A stretch of 5,397 bases of DNA. Origin: Candidatus Zixiibacteriota bacterium (GTDB lineage Bacteria > Zixibacteria > MSB-5A5 > WJJR01). The first letter of the stretch is position 1, and every line of letters starts with the position of its first letter. Below, piece by piece: positions 1 through 5,331 of the stretch. Location of the stretch: contig WJJR01000162.1 of NCBI GenBank assembly GCA_014729565.1, positions 1 to 5,397 on the forward strand, in the 5' to 3' direction. The notes beneath the pieces are model-generated. The model searched no databases. It saw only the letters and a program-made list of their open reading frames with translations, and was not told where the DNA came from. A program made the translations under genes and the position numbers.

Positions 1-510
1 GAATCCGCCCGGATTCAAAAAGGAGCACCCCCAGCGCAGTGATTCATCCCAATCGGTGACCGCTTTGATCGACAGCCAATTGAACTTTCCGGATTCCGGA
101 TGAAGTTCATGATGCTCCGGCGATACGCGGCGATGAACCACAGAGATATTGTGAAGGCCGAGTTCCTCAACGGTTCGTTCCAGGAAATAGGCTTTCTTGG
201 CGACTGATTCAGCGAGGACGAAATGGATGTTGGGACGAAAGATGGCGATGGGGATCGCCGGGAAGCCGCCGCCCGACCCGATATCCAGCCACCACTGATG
301 GTGGCCGTCGGGGATCACGGAGAGCGCGGCAACTGAGATGAGGAACTGACGGGTGACTTCGATCGGTTGGTCGCCGCGGCGCGAAATCAGGTTGATCCGG
401 TGGTTGGCGTTGAGGATGGAGGTGCAGTAACGTTCGACACACGTCATCGTGTCAGAACTAATCCGTTCAATTCCAGTGGCTTCCGAGATGAGTCCGGGAG
501 ACAGTTTCAC
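1..510 (-). CDS. rsmG: 16S rRNA (guanine527-N7)-methyltransferase RsmG (GidB), 3' end cut off by window edge
   Basis: SAM-dependent cytoplasmic methyltransferase that modifies the guanosine of the 16S rRNA 530 loop (G527 in E. coli numbering). The minus-strand frame is open to base 1, giving 170 codons; the family usually has a little over 200, so the C-terminus is missing. An N-terminal helical part (ILNANHRINLISRR, about residues 28-41) precedes the SAM-binding motif DIGSGGGFP at about residues 76-84, followed by FVLAESVAKKAYFLERTVEELGL, the second strand and helix of the Rossmann fold. I chose GTG at 510 because AGAGGG lies 9 nt upstream (525-520). GTG at 531, directly after an in-frame stop, and ATG at 447 are alternatives; the ATG would remove N-terminal sequence that looks family-like. 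It lies 113 nt downstream of mnmG on the same strand, probably in the same operon. The family's usual Arg-Ala motif after the fourth strand reads Lys-Ala here (K149). Identification is firm; the start is less certain. Confidence 0.94.
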   Translation of the reverse strand, partial: MKLSPGLISEATGIERISSDTMTCVERYCTSILNANHRINLISRRGDQPIEVTRQFLISVAALSVIPDGHHQWWLDIGSGGGFPAIPIAIFRPNIHFVLAESVAKKAYFLERTVEELGLHNISVVHRRVSPEHHELHPESGKFNWLSIKAVTDWDESLRWGCSFLNPGGF

Positions 511-518
511 GTGAAACA
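503..518. promoter_or_regulatory. parS: parS centromere-like site 1 (ParB-binding), overlapping the rsmG start
   Basis: The sequence AGTTTCACGTGAAACA matches 15 of 16 positions of the widely conserved chromosomal parS consensus TGTTTCACGTGAAACA, differing only at the first base. The inner 14 bp (504-517) are a perfect palindrome centred between 510 and 511. ParB binds such sites, spreads, and with ParA and SMC segregates origins. The CACGTG core supplies the likely GTG start codon of rsmG (510-508), so one sequence appears to serve as both binding site and start region. Confidence 0.9.
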
Positions 519-556
519 ACCCTCTGCGCACCTATGGTCGTACAAATGGCGACAAA

Positions 557-576
557 TGTCAATGTCACCTTGTCAA
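557..576. repeat. Three TGTCA(A/C) direct repeats between the two parS sites
   Basis: On the plus strand TGTCAA (557-562), TGTCAC (563-568) and TGTCAA (571-576) follow one another. Read on the minus strand, the outer two are TTGACA, a perfect sigma70 -35 hexamer, oriented towards rsmG. No convincing -10 box follows at 16-18 bp (17 bp downstream of the second one is GACCAT). The repeats could be a weak or non-sigma70 promoter, a small operator array, or chance. Only the repeat itself is seen; its role is inference. Confidence 0.35.
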
Positions 577-584
577 CACAGTGA

Positions 585-600
585 CGTTTCACGTGAAACA
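585..600. promoter_or_regulatory. parS: parS centromere-like site 2 (ParB-binding)
   Basis: CGTTTCACGTGAAACA matches 15 of 16 positions of the parS consensus, again differing only at the first base, with the same perfect 14-bp palindrome (586-599). It lies wholly within the mnmG-rsmG intergenic region, centred 82 bp from the first site (about eight helical turns). Two such matches so close together, next to rsmG where parAB commonly follows, make chance unlikely. Confidence 0.91.
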
Positions 601-623
601 TCGGTCCGTGACAATATGACGGT

Positions 624-2495
624 CTAAGGGGTGGGCTCTTTGCTGGCCGCTGCCCCGCTTCCGCTTCGCAACAGAACCATGAGGATAGAAACGTCGGCCG
701 AGGTGATCCCGGGAATACGCGAGGCCTGGCCCAGGGTGCGTGGCTGAATCCGCGCAAACTTCTCGCGTGCCTCATGGCGAAGTCCGGGTATTGAATCGTA
801 GGTGAATTCTGCCGGTATCCGTTGCGATTCCATACGACGGAAGGTTTCAATCTGACGCCGTTGGCGCTCGATATAACCGCCATACTTAATAGCAACTTCC
901 ACTGCTTCACGGACATCTCGGTCCAGATCCGGTAGGTCGGCGCCATACGCGACCAAATCACCGAAACCAACACCCGGTATGCGCAGCAGCTCGGCCACAG
1001 TCGCGCCACCCTGACGCTTCAGTCCATCGTACGGTATCTGACTCGGCGGGACATTGATCCGCCCGAACGATTCGATCTGATGGTCGACCTCATCCCAATG
1101 GCGGCGCAGGACATCGTACTCATCCTGGCCGATCAGCCCGATGCGGAAGCCGTGATGAGTCAAGCGACGTTGCGCATTGTCCTCGCGCAGGTGCAGACGG
1201 TGCTCGGCGCGCGATGTGAACATTCGATAAGGCTCGTCAACTCCAACAGTGACAAGATCATCGATCATCACGCCGACATATGATTCGGAGCGATCGAGGG
1301 TGAGCGGTTCGGTGCCACGATAGTCCAGCACCGCATTGACTCCCGCAACAAACCCCTGGCCGGCTGCTTCTTCATATCCCGATGTCCCGTTGATTTGCCC
1401 AGCGAAGTACAGACCACCGACCAGCTTGGTCTCGAGCGTCGGGTGGAGTTGCGTCGGTGCAAAGAAGTCGTATTCGACCGCATATCCGGGACGAGTCATC
1501 TCGACTTTGCGTAGCGCCGGCACCGTGCGCAGTGCCTGCAACTGAATCTCCGCAGGCAGCGAGGTGGAGAATCCGTTGATATAGACCTCGTGATTGCCGA
1601 GACCTTCCGGTTCCAGAAAGAGCTGGTGCCGTTCCTTCTCAGCGAACTTGACGACCTTGTCTTCAATTGACGGACAATACCGTGGGCCGACACCGGCAAT
1701 CTGGCCATTGAACAGTGGTGAACGATGGATGTTGTCGCCGATGATCGCATGCGTGCCGTTGTTTGTGTATGTCAACCAACAGACTTCACGGTTGGCAATC
1801 GGGACGGGATGACGGCGCGAGAAGCCTCTGGGATTATCATCGCCCGGCTGAATTATGCACTGATCGTAGTCAATCGTGTGGCCGTCGAGACGCGGCGGTG
1901 TCCCGGTCTTCAGGCGTCCGACCTCGAAGCCGATCTCCCGAAGTTGATGTGATAGACCGGTCGCGGGACGTTCTCCGAGCCGTCCGCCTTTGGAGATTTC
2001 CGAGCCGGTATGCATGATCGCTTCGAGGAAGGTCCCCGCCGCCAGAACAATGGCATCAGCCTGGTACCGTGCTCCAGAGTCACCCCGCGCGCCGATGACG
2101 CGACCATTGGCTATCTCAATGGAGCAGATCCCGTCGGCGACGACAGCGATGTTGCTGGTTTTGCGGATATCCTCTTGGGCCGCGCTCTGATAGGACCGTC
2201 GATCGCATTGGGCGCGTGATGATTGCACCGCCGGGCCTTTGCGTCGATTGAGTAGCTTGAACTGGATGCCGGCGACATCGGCGAGGTAACCCATCCGTCC
2301 GCCGAGCCCATCGATTTCGCGGACGATCTGCCCTTTGCCGATCCCGCCGATCGCGGGGTTGCACGACATCCGGCCGATTGCCCCGGGATCCTGGGTAATG
2401 AAGGTCACCGCTGCGCCCATACGCGCCGCGGCCGATGCCGCCTCGATACCGGCATGCCCACCACCAACGACTATGATGTGCGGGGATGTGTTCAT
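624..2495 (-). CDS. mnmG: tRNA uridine-5-carboxymethylaminomethyl modification enzyme MnmG (GidA)
   Basis: FAD-dependent partner of MnmE. The complex installs the aminomethyl or carboxymethylaminomethyl group at C5 of wobble U34 in tRNAs reading NNA/NNG codons, using methylene-tetrahydrofolate and NADH in the cytoplasm. The 623 residues match the usual length (about 630). Visible landmarks are the FAD dinucleotide motif GGGHAG (residues 11-16), MSCNPAIGGIGKG with C45, PRYCPSIEDK with C274 (the two conserved cysteines, equivalent to E. coli C47 and C277), GYEEAAGQG (373-381), SRAEHRLHLREDN in the C-terminal half, and the helical MnmE/tRNA-binding C-terminus. ATG at 2495 is the only reasonable start, since an in-frame TGA lies six codons upstream. 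No Shine-Dalgarno sequence is evident before it (upstream bases GAATGTGAC). It starts 94 nt after mnmE ends, on the same strand, and is followed by rsmG. No truncation or missing key residue was seen. Confidence 0.98.
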   Translation of the reverse strand: MNTSPHIIVVGGGHAGIEAASAAARMGAAVTFITQDPGAIGRMSCNPAIGGIGKGQIVREIDGLGGRMGYLADVAGIQFKLLNRRKGPAVQSSRAQCDRRSYQSAAQEDIRKTSNIAVVADGICSIEIANGRVIGARGDSGARYQADAIVLAAGTFLEAIMHTGSEISKGGRLGERPATGLSHQLREIGFEVGRLKTGTPPRLDGHTIDYDQCIIQPGDDNPRGFSRRHPVPIANREVCWLTYTNNGTHAIIGDNIHRSPLFNGQIAGVGPRYCPSIEDKVVKFAEKERHQLFLEPEGLGNHEVYINGFSTSLPAEIQLQALRTVPALRKVEMTRPGYAVEYDFFAPTQLHPTLETKLVGGLYFAGQINGTSGYEEAAGQGFVAGVNAVLDYRGTEPLTLDRSESYVGVMIDDLVTVGVDEPYRMFTSRAEHRLHLREDNAQRRLTHHGFRIGLIGQDEYDVLRRHWDEVDHQIESFGRINVPPSQIPYDGLKRQGGATVAELLRIPGVGFGDLVAYGADLPDLDRDVREAVEVAIKYGGYIERQRRQIETFRRMESQRIPAEFTYDSIPGLRHEAREKFARIQPRTLGQASRIPGITSADVSILMVLLRSGSGAAASKEPTP

Positions 2496-2550
2496 GTCAC
2501 ATTCAAACGTTCAGATCGGGTGAGTGTTGGCGATTGTCGTGGGGAGTCTG

Positions 2551-2568
2551 CATGCGCCCGGGTGCATG
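2551..2568. repeat. Near-perfect 18-bp palindrome in the mnmE-mnmG gap
   Basis: CATGCGCCCGGGTGCATG is self-complementary except for one symmetric position (2556 against 2563). It sits mid-way in the 94-bp gap between mnmE and mnmG. No T-tract follows on the minus strand, so it does not look like an intrinsic terminator. It could be a protein-binding site or a processing hairpin in the mRNA. Function unknown. Confidence 0.3.
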
Positions 2569-2589
2569 GGCGAGGGCGTCCGTACTACA

Positions 2590-4014
2590 CTACTTTCCGA
2601 TGCAGAAATTCCCAAAGATCTCCCCGAGGACCTGGTCGGTGGTGGTCTCGCCGATGATTTCTCCGAGTGAAGTCGCCGCGGCTTGTACATCAAAGGCGAC
2701 CAGTTCCGATTCACCACCCGAATTGAGAGTCGAACGGGCTGAGGCCAGCGATGACTGTGCGCTAACTAATGCCGCGCGGTGCCGTTCATTGATCGCGATC
2801 TCGGCCTCATGGCTGTCGATTCCCAATCGGGCAATCCACTCCGAAACGACCCCCAGCAATGATTCGAGTTCCTCTCCTGTCTTGGCGGACATTGCAATGA
2901 ACCTGATTTCGCCGTTGGTCTTATGAGCCTGAATGTCAGTTTGAATCTGGCGAATGAGGGAGTCAGCGTCAGGGACAAGATCGGATTTGTTGAGACAGAC
3001 AATGGTCGGTATGTCAGCTTCCATAATCTCATTAACCGGAAGTTGTTTCGTCCAATCAGCGGATGGATCGATCAACCAGATCACTCCGTCGGCGGCTCCG
3101 ACCGCGGCTGTTGTGCGTTCAACACCGATGCGCTCGACAATATCGATTGTCTCCCGCATCCCCGCTGTGTCGACAATACAGACCGGCCAGCCATTGAGAT
3201 TGATATACTCACGGAGGATATCGCGCGTCGTGCCCGGAATCTCAGTGACGATGGCACGTTCATCACGGGCTAAACGATTGAACAGGGTCGACTTGCCGGC
3301 ATTGGGCGGACCGGCGAGTACCACTGTGAAGCCATCGCGCAGAATCCGTCCCCGTTGATATCCGCCAAGCAGTTGTCCAATGCGATTCGACAGCTCATCA
3401 AGCTGGGTGCCGAGATCACTCATTTCCGACTCTTCGATATTCTCCTCGGTGAAGTCGACATCGATTTCGAGGCGCGCCAGGACATGGAGCAGACGGGACC
3501 GCATCTCATTAACCTCCTCCAAGAGAAGGCCTTGGAGTTGCTTCAGAGCGGCGGCGGCGGACTCATCGGTCTTGGCGGATATCAGGTCGGCCACGGCTTC
3601 GGCTTCGGTGAGGTCGATCCGCCCGTTCAGGAACGCTCTCAGCGTAAACTCACCCGGGCCTGCCAAATTGGCACCATTGGCTGTCATTATATGCAAAATA
3701 CGATCAAGGATGACCGGTCCGCCATGCGCCGAGAACTCAACTAAGTCTTCACCGGAAAACGATTTAGGAGATCGAAAGACAGTCGCGATGACTTCATCGA
3801 TCTCTACATTAGAGTCGGTGTCGACTACCAGCCCGTGGTGGACGGTATACCCTGCCGCGTCGGAGAGCTTCGTCTGCCCCCGGAAGATCCTATCGGCGAT
3901 CGCGATCGCCCGTGGGCCCGAGAGACGGACCACGCCCAATCCGCCGCGTCCGCGCGGGGTGGCAATCGCACAGACCGTCTGGTTCAGATCGACATTTGGC
4001 AAGTTGGCAGTCAT
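2590..4014 (-). CDS. mnmE: tRNA modification GTPase MnmE (TrmE)
   Basis: Potassium-activated, G-domain-dimerising GTPase that works with MnmG to modify C5 of wobble U34. Its 474 residues compare with about 454 in E. coli. The N-terminal folate-binding domain (about 10-130) includes SGPRAIAIADRIF and GPGEFTLRAFLNGRIDLTEAEAV. A helical domain flanks the inserted G domain, which carries G1 GPPNAGKS (235-242), G2 IPGTTRD (259-265), G3 DTAG (282-285), G4 NKSD (342-345) and G5 SAK (376-378). N238 matches the potassium-coordinating asparagine, and E294 in VERIG matches catalytic E282 of E. coli. The C-terminus is CIGK, the family's essential CxGK ending. ATG at 4014 is the only ATG possible because an in-frame TAA ends two codons upstream; AAGGAGG lies 14 nt upstream. 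It is the first gene of the minus-strand cluster and faces a divergent gene. All signature residues are intact. Confidence 0.98.
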   Translation of the reverse strand: MTANLPNVDLNQTVCAIATPRGRGGLGVVRLSGPRAIAIADRIFRGQTKLSDAAGYTVHHGLVVDTDSNVEIDEVIATVFRSPKSFSGEDLVEFSAHGGPVILDRILHIMTANGANLAGPGEFTLRAFLNGRIDLTEAEAVADLISAKTDESAAAALKQLQGLLLEEVNEMRSRLLHVLARLEIDVDFTEENIEESEMSDLGTQLDELSNRIGQLLGGYQRGRILRDGFTVVLAGPPNAGKSTLFNRLARDERAIVTEIPGTTRDILREYINLNGWPVCIVDTAGMRETIDIVERIGVERTTAAVGAADGVIWLIDPSADWTKQLPVNEIMEADIPTIVCLNKSDLVPDADSLIRQIQTDIQAHKTNGEIRFIAMSAKTGEELESLLGVVSEWIARLGIDSHEAEIAINERHRAALVSAQSSLASARSTLNSGGESELVAFDVQAAATSLGEIIGETTTDQVLGEIFGNFCIGK

Positions 4015-4017
4015 TGG

Positions 4018-4038
4018 TTATGTTACGTCCTCCTTCAT
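4018..4038 (-). other. Possible six-codon leader ORF (MKEDVT) ahead of mnmE
   Basis: On the minus strand, GGAGG (4048-4044) stands 5 nt before an ATG (4038-4036) that opens ATG-AAG-GAG-GAC-GTA-ACA-TAA. The stop lies 3 nt before the mnmE ATG, and the mini-ORF contains the AAGGAGG that would serve mnmE. This geometry would allow ribosomes finishing the leader to restart on mnmE. The ORF is too short to be supported by coding statistics and may be chance. Confidence 0.25.
4029..4035 (-). promoter_or_regulatory. Ribosome binding site of mnmE, unusually distant
   Basis: AAGGAGG is a near-full anti-16S match but ends 14 nt before the mnmE ATG at 4014, longer than the usual 5-9 nt. No nearer in-frame start exists downstream of it. 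The long spacing fits either a looser start context or re-initiation from the short ORF that overlaps it. Confidence 0.6.
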
Positions 4039-4107
4039 GTGGGCCTCCGATCAAGATAACACCTTTCGGTACCCGATGAATAGGCGTGCGAGCGGCAGAC
4101 CGGATTA

Positions 4108-4136
4108 ATCCTAATCGAGCCGCTCAAAACGATCAA
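4108..4136 (-). promoter_or_regulatory. Candidate sigma70-type promoter for mnmE-mnmG-rsmG
   Basis: On the minus strand TTGATC (4136-4131) and TAGGAT (4113-4108) are separated by exactly 17 bp, each matching 4 of 6 consensus bases. The -10 overlaps an inverted repeat GATTA-ATCC-TAATC (4103-4116) that could be an operator. A 7-bp direct repeat, TCAAAAC, lies across the -35 (4124-4130 and 4133-4139). Transcription would start about 60 nt before the mini-ORF. This is a pattern match only. Confidence 0.33.
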
Positions 4137-4193
4137 AACCAGCATGAGTCCGTAGAAGTTTAACGAGAGGCCATAATTCCCCCATTAGATATC

Positions 4194-4221
4194 CTGAGGG
4201 TGTAACCGTCTGTCCCCTCGG
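4194..4221 (+). other. Possible 5' leader stem-loop before the OmpH-like gene
   Basis: CTGAGGG (4194-4200) can pair with CCCTCGG (4215-4221), seven pairs including one T-G wobble, around a 14-nt loop. It ends just upstream of the ribosome binding site at 4224-4229, so it would lie in the mRNA leader if transcription starts further upstream. It could affect stability or translation. I found no convincing -35/-10 pair for this gene; CATAAT at 4172-4177 is a lone -10-like hexamer. Confidence 0.28.
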
Positions 4222-4223
4222 AG

Positions 4224-4229
4224 AAGGAG
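4224..4229 (+). promoter_or_regulatory. Ribosome binding site of the OmpH-like gene
   Basis: AAGGAG followed by a 9-nt spacer to the ATG at 4239 is a standard Shine-Dalgarno arrangement and fixes the start of the gene. The start is also supported by the signal peptide that begins there. Confidence 0.75.
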
Positions 4230-4238
4230 TACACACTG

Positions 4239-5102
4239 ATGATTCGACAGAATGCACGCACGACCATTTTTGCGAGTGTCCTGGCGGTCGGATTGGCGCT
4301 GTTACTTGCCGGTCCAGTCCAGGCGCAACTGCTTGATCAGTATGATGCCAAGCCGGTCGAACGCAACCCCGACGCGCCGGCATTGGTGGGGACGTTCGAC
4401 GCTCAGCAGGTCTTCCAGGCTCACCCCGGCCAGCAGGAACTGATGGAGGCGATGCAATCGGCGCAGATGCAATTGCAGCAGGCCCAGCAGACCGGCGACC
4501 AGATGAAGATGCAGCAGATTCAGCAGGAGTTCCAAAACACGCGCAATCGTGTGACCAGCGATTTCGAAAGCAAGCTGACCGAGATCATGCCGGCGGTGGC
4601 CAAGGCCAACGGCGTGAAGATCGCGGCCGCCGAGGTGGCCTATCTCGGCGATGAGGTCGGCACGACCGACCTGACAGCCGATGTGATTTCCGCCTTCGAG
4701 TCGCTGCCGGAAGGCAGCTCCGCTGACGAATCGGGCGAGGATGTTTCGCTGACGGTCGGCACGTATGACGCCGAAACGGTGTTCCAGTCGCACCCGGCGC
4801 AGTCTGAATTGAGCAGCGCGATGCAGTCGGCGCAGATGAAAATGCAACAGGCGCAGCAGACCGGCAATCAGCAGCAGATGCAGCAGATCCAGATGGAGCA
4901 TCAGCAGACGCGTGGCCGTCTGATCGGCGAATTCGAAGATGACATCGCCGCCGCCATACCCGACATCGCCAAATCCGCCGGTGTCAATGTCGCCGCCATG
5001 CAGGTCATGTACACTGCCGACGATGTCGAAACGAAAGACATCACCAGCGACCTGGTCGCCGCGATTGGTGAGGGTGACGCTGAGGGCGCCGAGGGTGAAT
5101 GA
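4239..5102 (+). CDS. Secreted protein with two tandem OmpH/Skp-like units
   Basis: Likely exported protein of the OmpH/Skp superfamily, whose known members are periplasmic chaperones for outer-membrane proteins. Residues 1-29 form a signal peptide (basic start, hydrophobic stretch, predicted cut after PVQA). Two similar units follow, about 50-155 and 173-278, with an exact 123-residue period and roughly half the residues identical without gaps. Each has the OmpH layout: a first strand (VGTFDAQQVFQAHP or VGTYDAETVFQSHP), a Gln/Met-rich helical stretch likely to form a coiled coil, a second helix, and a closing segment such as VMYTADDVETKDITSDLVAAI that resembles the family's C-terminal strand and DiT-containing helix. 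The helical arms are shorter than in E. coli Skp. Both units are acidic and the protein ends in a Gly/Glu tail; I see no Cys or Trp. Unit fold is a good inference; the chaperone role is unproven. It stands alone, divergent from mnmE, with its own terminator. Confidence 0.82.
   Translation: MIRQNARTTIFASVLAVGLALLLAGPVQAQLLDQYDAKPVERNPDAPALVGTFDAQQVFQAHPGQQELMEAMQSAQMQLQQAQQTGDQMKMQQIQQEFQNTRNRVTSDFESKLTEIMPAVAKANGVKIAAAEVAYLGDEVGTTDLTADVISAFESLPEGSSADESGEDVSLTVGTYDAETVFQSHPAQSELSSAMQSAQMKMQQAQQTGNQQQMQQIQMEHQQTRGRLIGEFEDDIAAAIPDIAKSAGVNVAAMQVMYTADDVETKDITSDLVAAIGEGDAEGAEGE
4386..4703 (+). repeat. First copy of internal tandem duplication (OmpH-like unit 1)
   Basis: This encodes residues 50-155. 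It aligns without gaps to 4755-5072 at a 369-bp offset. Conservation is strongest in the strand-1 motif and in the helical stretch beginning AMQSAQM, where the DNA is also very similar (from 4452 against 4821). The C-terminal halves have diverged more, which points to an old rather than recent duplication. Confidence 0.85.
4755..5072 (+). repeat. Second copy of internal tandem duplication (OmpH-like unit 2)
   Basis: This encodes residues 173-278. It is joined to the first copy by an acidic, Ser-rich linker (about residues 156-172, containing SSADESGED) and followed by a short GDAEGAEGE tail. Its last part, with YTADDVETKDIT, resembles the canonical OmpH C-terminal segment more closely than the corresponding part of unit 1. 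Confidence 0.85.
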
Positions 5103-5126
5103 GTTCCGTTTGAAACAGCGTAATGG

Positions 5127-5156
5127 AAAAGGGCGTCGGTGATACGCCCTTTTTTT
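5127..5156 (+). terminator. Intrinsic terminator of the OmpH-like gene
   Basis: AAAAGGGCGT (5127-5136) pairs with ACGCCCTTTT (5144-5153) around a 7-nt loop, and a run of seven T occupies 5150-5156. It begins 24 nt after the stop codon. This is a textbook Rho-independent terminator and shows the OmpH-like gene is the last of its transcript; with the divergent gene behind it, it is probably monocistronic. Confidence 0.93.
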
Positions 5157-5276
5157 GTGGGCGGGGCTTTCGACGCACCGACGGTGATTCAACACACGTG
5201 CGTGTATCAGGCGAGCCCTGGCGAGGGGAGGTTGTCCCACAAGTTGAAGAATCTTTTCCATCGACCATCAATCAGT
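5157..5276. other. Non-coding stretch between terminator and REP-like cluster
   Basis: About 120 bp with no supportable gene on either strand, no convincing promoter and no strong hairpin. A CACGTG at 5195-5200 lacks the arms of a parS site. The only notable content is its position just before the palindrome cluster. Confidence 0.5.
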
Positions 5277-5300
5277 GTAGGGACACGGCCTGCCGTGTCC
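5277..5300 (+). repeat. REP-like palindrome 1 (GTAG head)
   Basis: GTAG (5277-5280) is directly followed by an 8-bp stem GGACACGG/CCGTGTCC around CCTG. It matches the second element, in opposite orientation, at 22 of 24 positions. A GTAG tetranucleotide next to a short GC-rich hairpin is the layout of REP elements mobilised by REP-associated tyrosine transposases (RAYT/TnpA_REP). No transposase gene is visible here. Confidence 0.7.
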
Positions 5301-5331
5301 GCACGTCACCCCTAACACCTTCTCTCCCATT

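Noticed and set aside
500..623. Replication origin with DnaA boxes
   Set aside because: The parS sites suggest origin proximity, but I found no TTATCCACA-like boxes or AT-rich unwinding region here or elsewhere in the window.
467..1009. Minus-strand open frame of 180 codons spanning the mnmG end and the parS gap
   Set aside because: Overlaps mnmG in another frame, crosses both parS sites and has no recognisable motif; rsmG occupies the correct downstream frame.
2551..2568. Intrinsic terminator between mnmE and mnmG
   Set aside because: The palindrome has almost no loop and no T-tract on the transcribed strand, so it is not supported as a terminator.
3380..4108. Plus-strand open frame of 242 codons over mnmE
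   Set aside because: Antisense to the fully conserved N-terminal half of mnmE; Ser/Arg-rich with no recognisable domain.
5195..5200. CACGTG core as a third parS site
   Set aside because: Only the six central bases match; the flanks (A5194 against C5201) are not symmetric and the TTT/AAA arms are absent.
4302..5261. Long minus-strand open frame (319 codons) opposite the OmpH-like gene
   Set aside because: It is a Leu/His/Arg-rich antisense shadow of the duplicated plus-strand gene and runs through its terminator. The plus strand has the signal peptide, RBS and recognisable fold.
5041..5271. Small minus-strand gene of 76 codons over the terminator region
   Set aside because: It is basic, Pro/Arg-rich, runs through the terminator hairpin into the OmpH-like gene and has no recognisable features.
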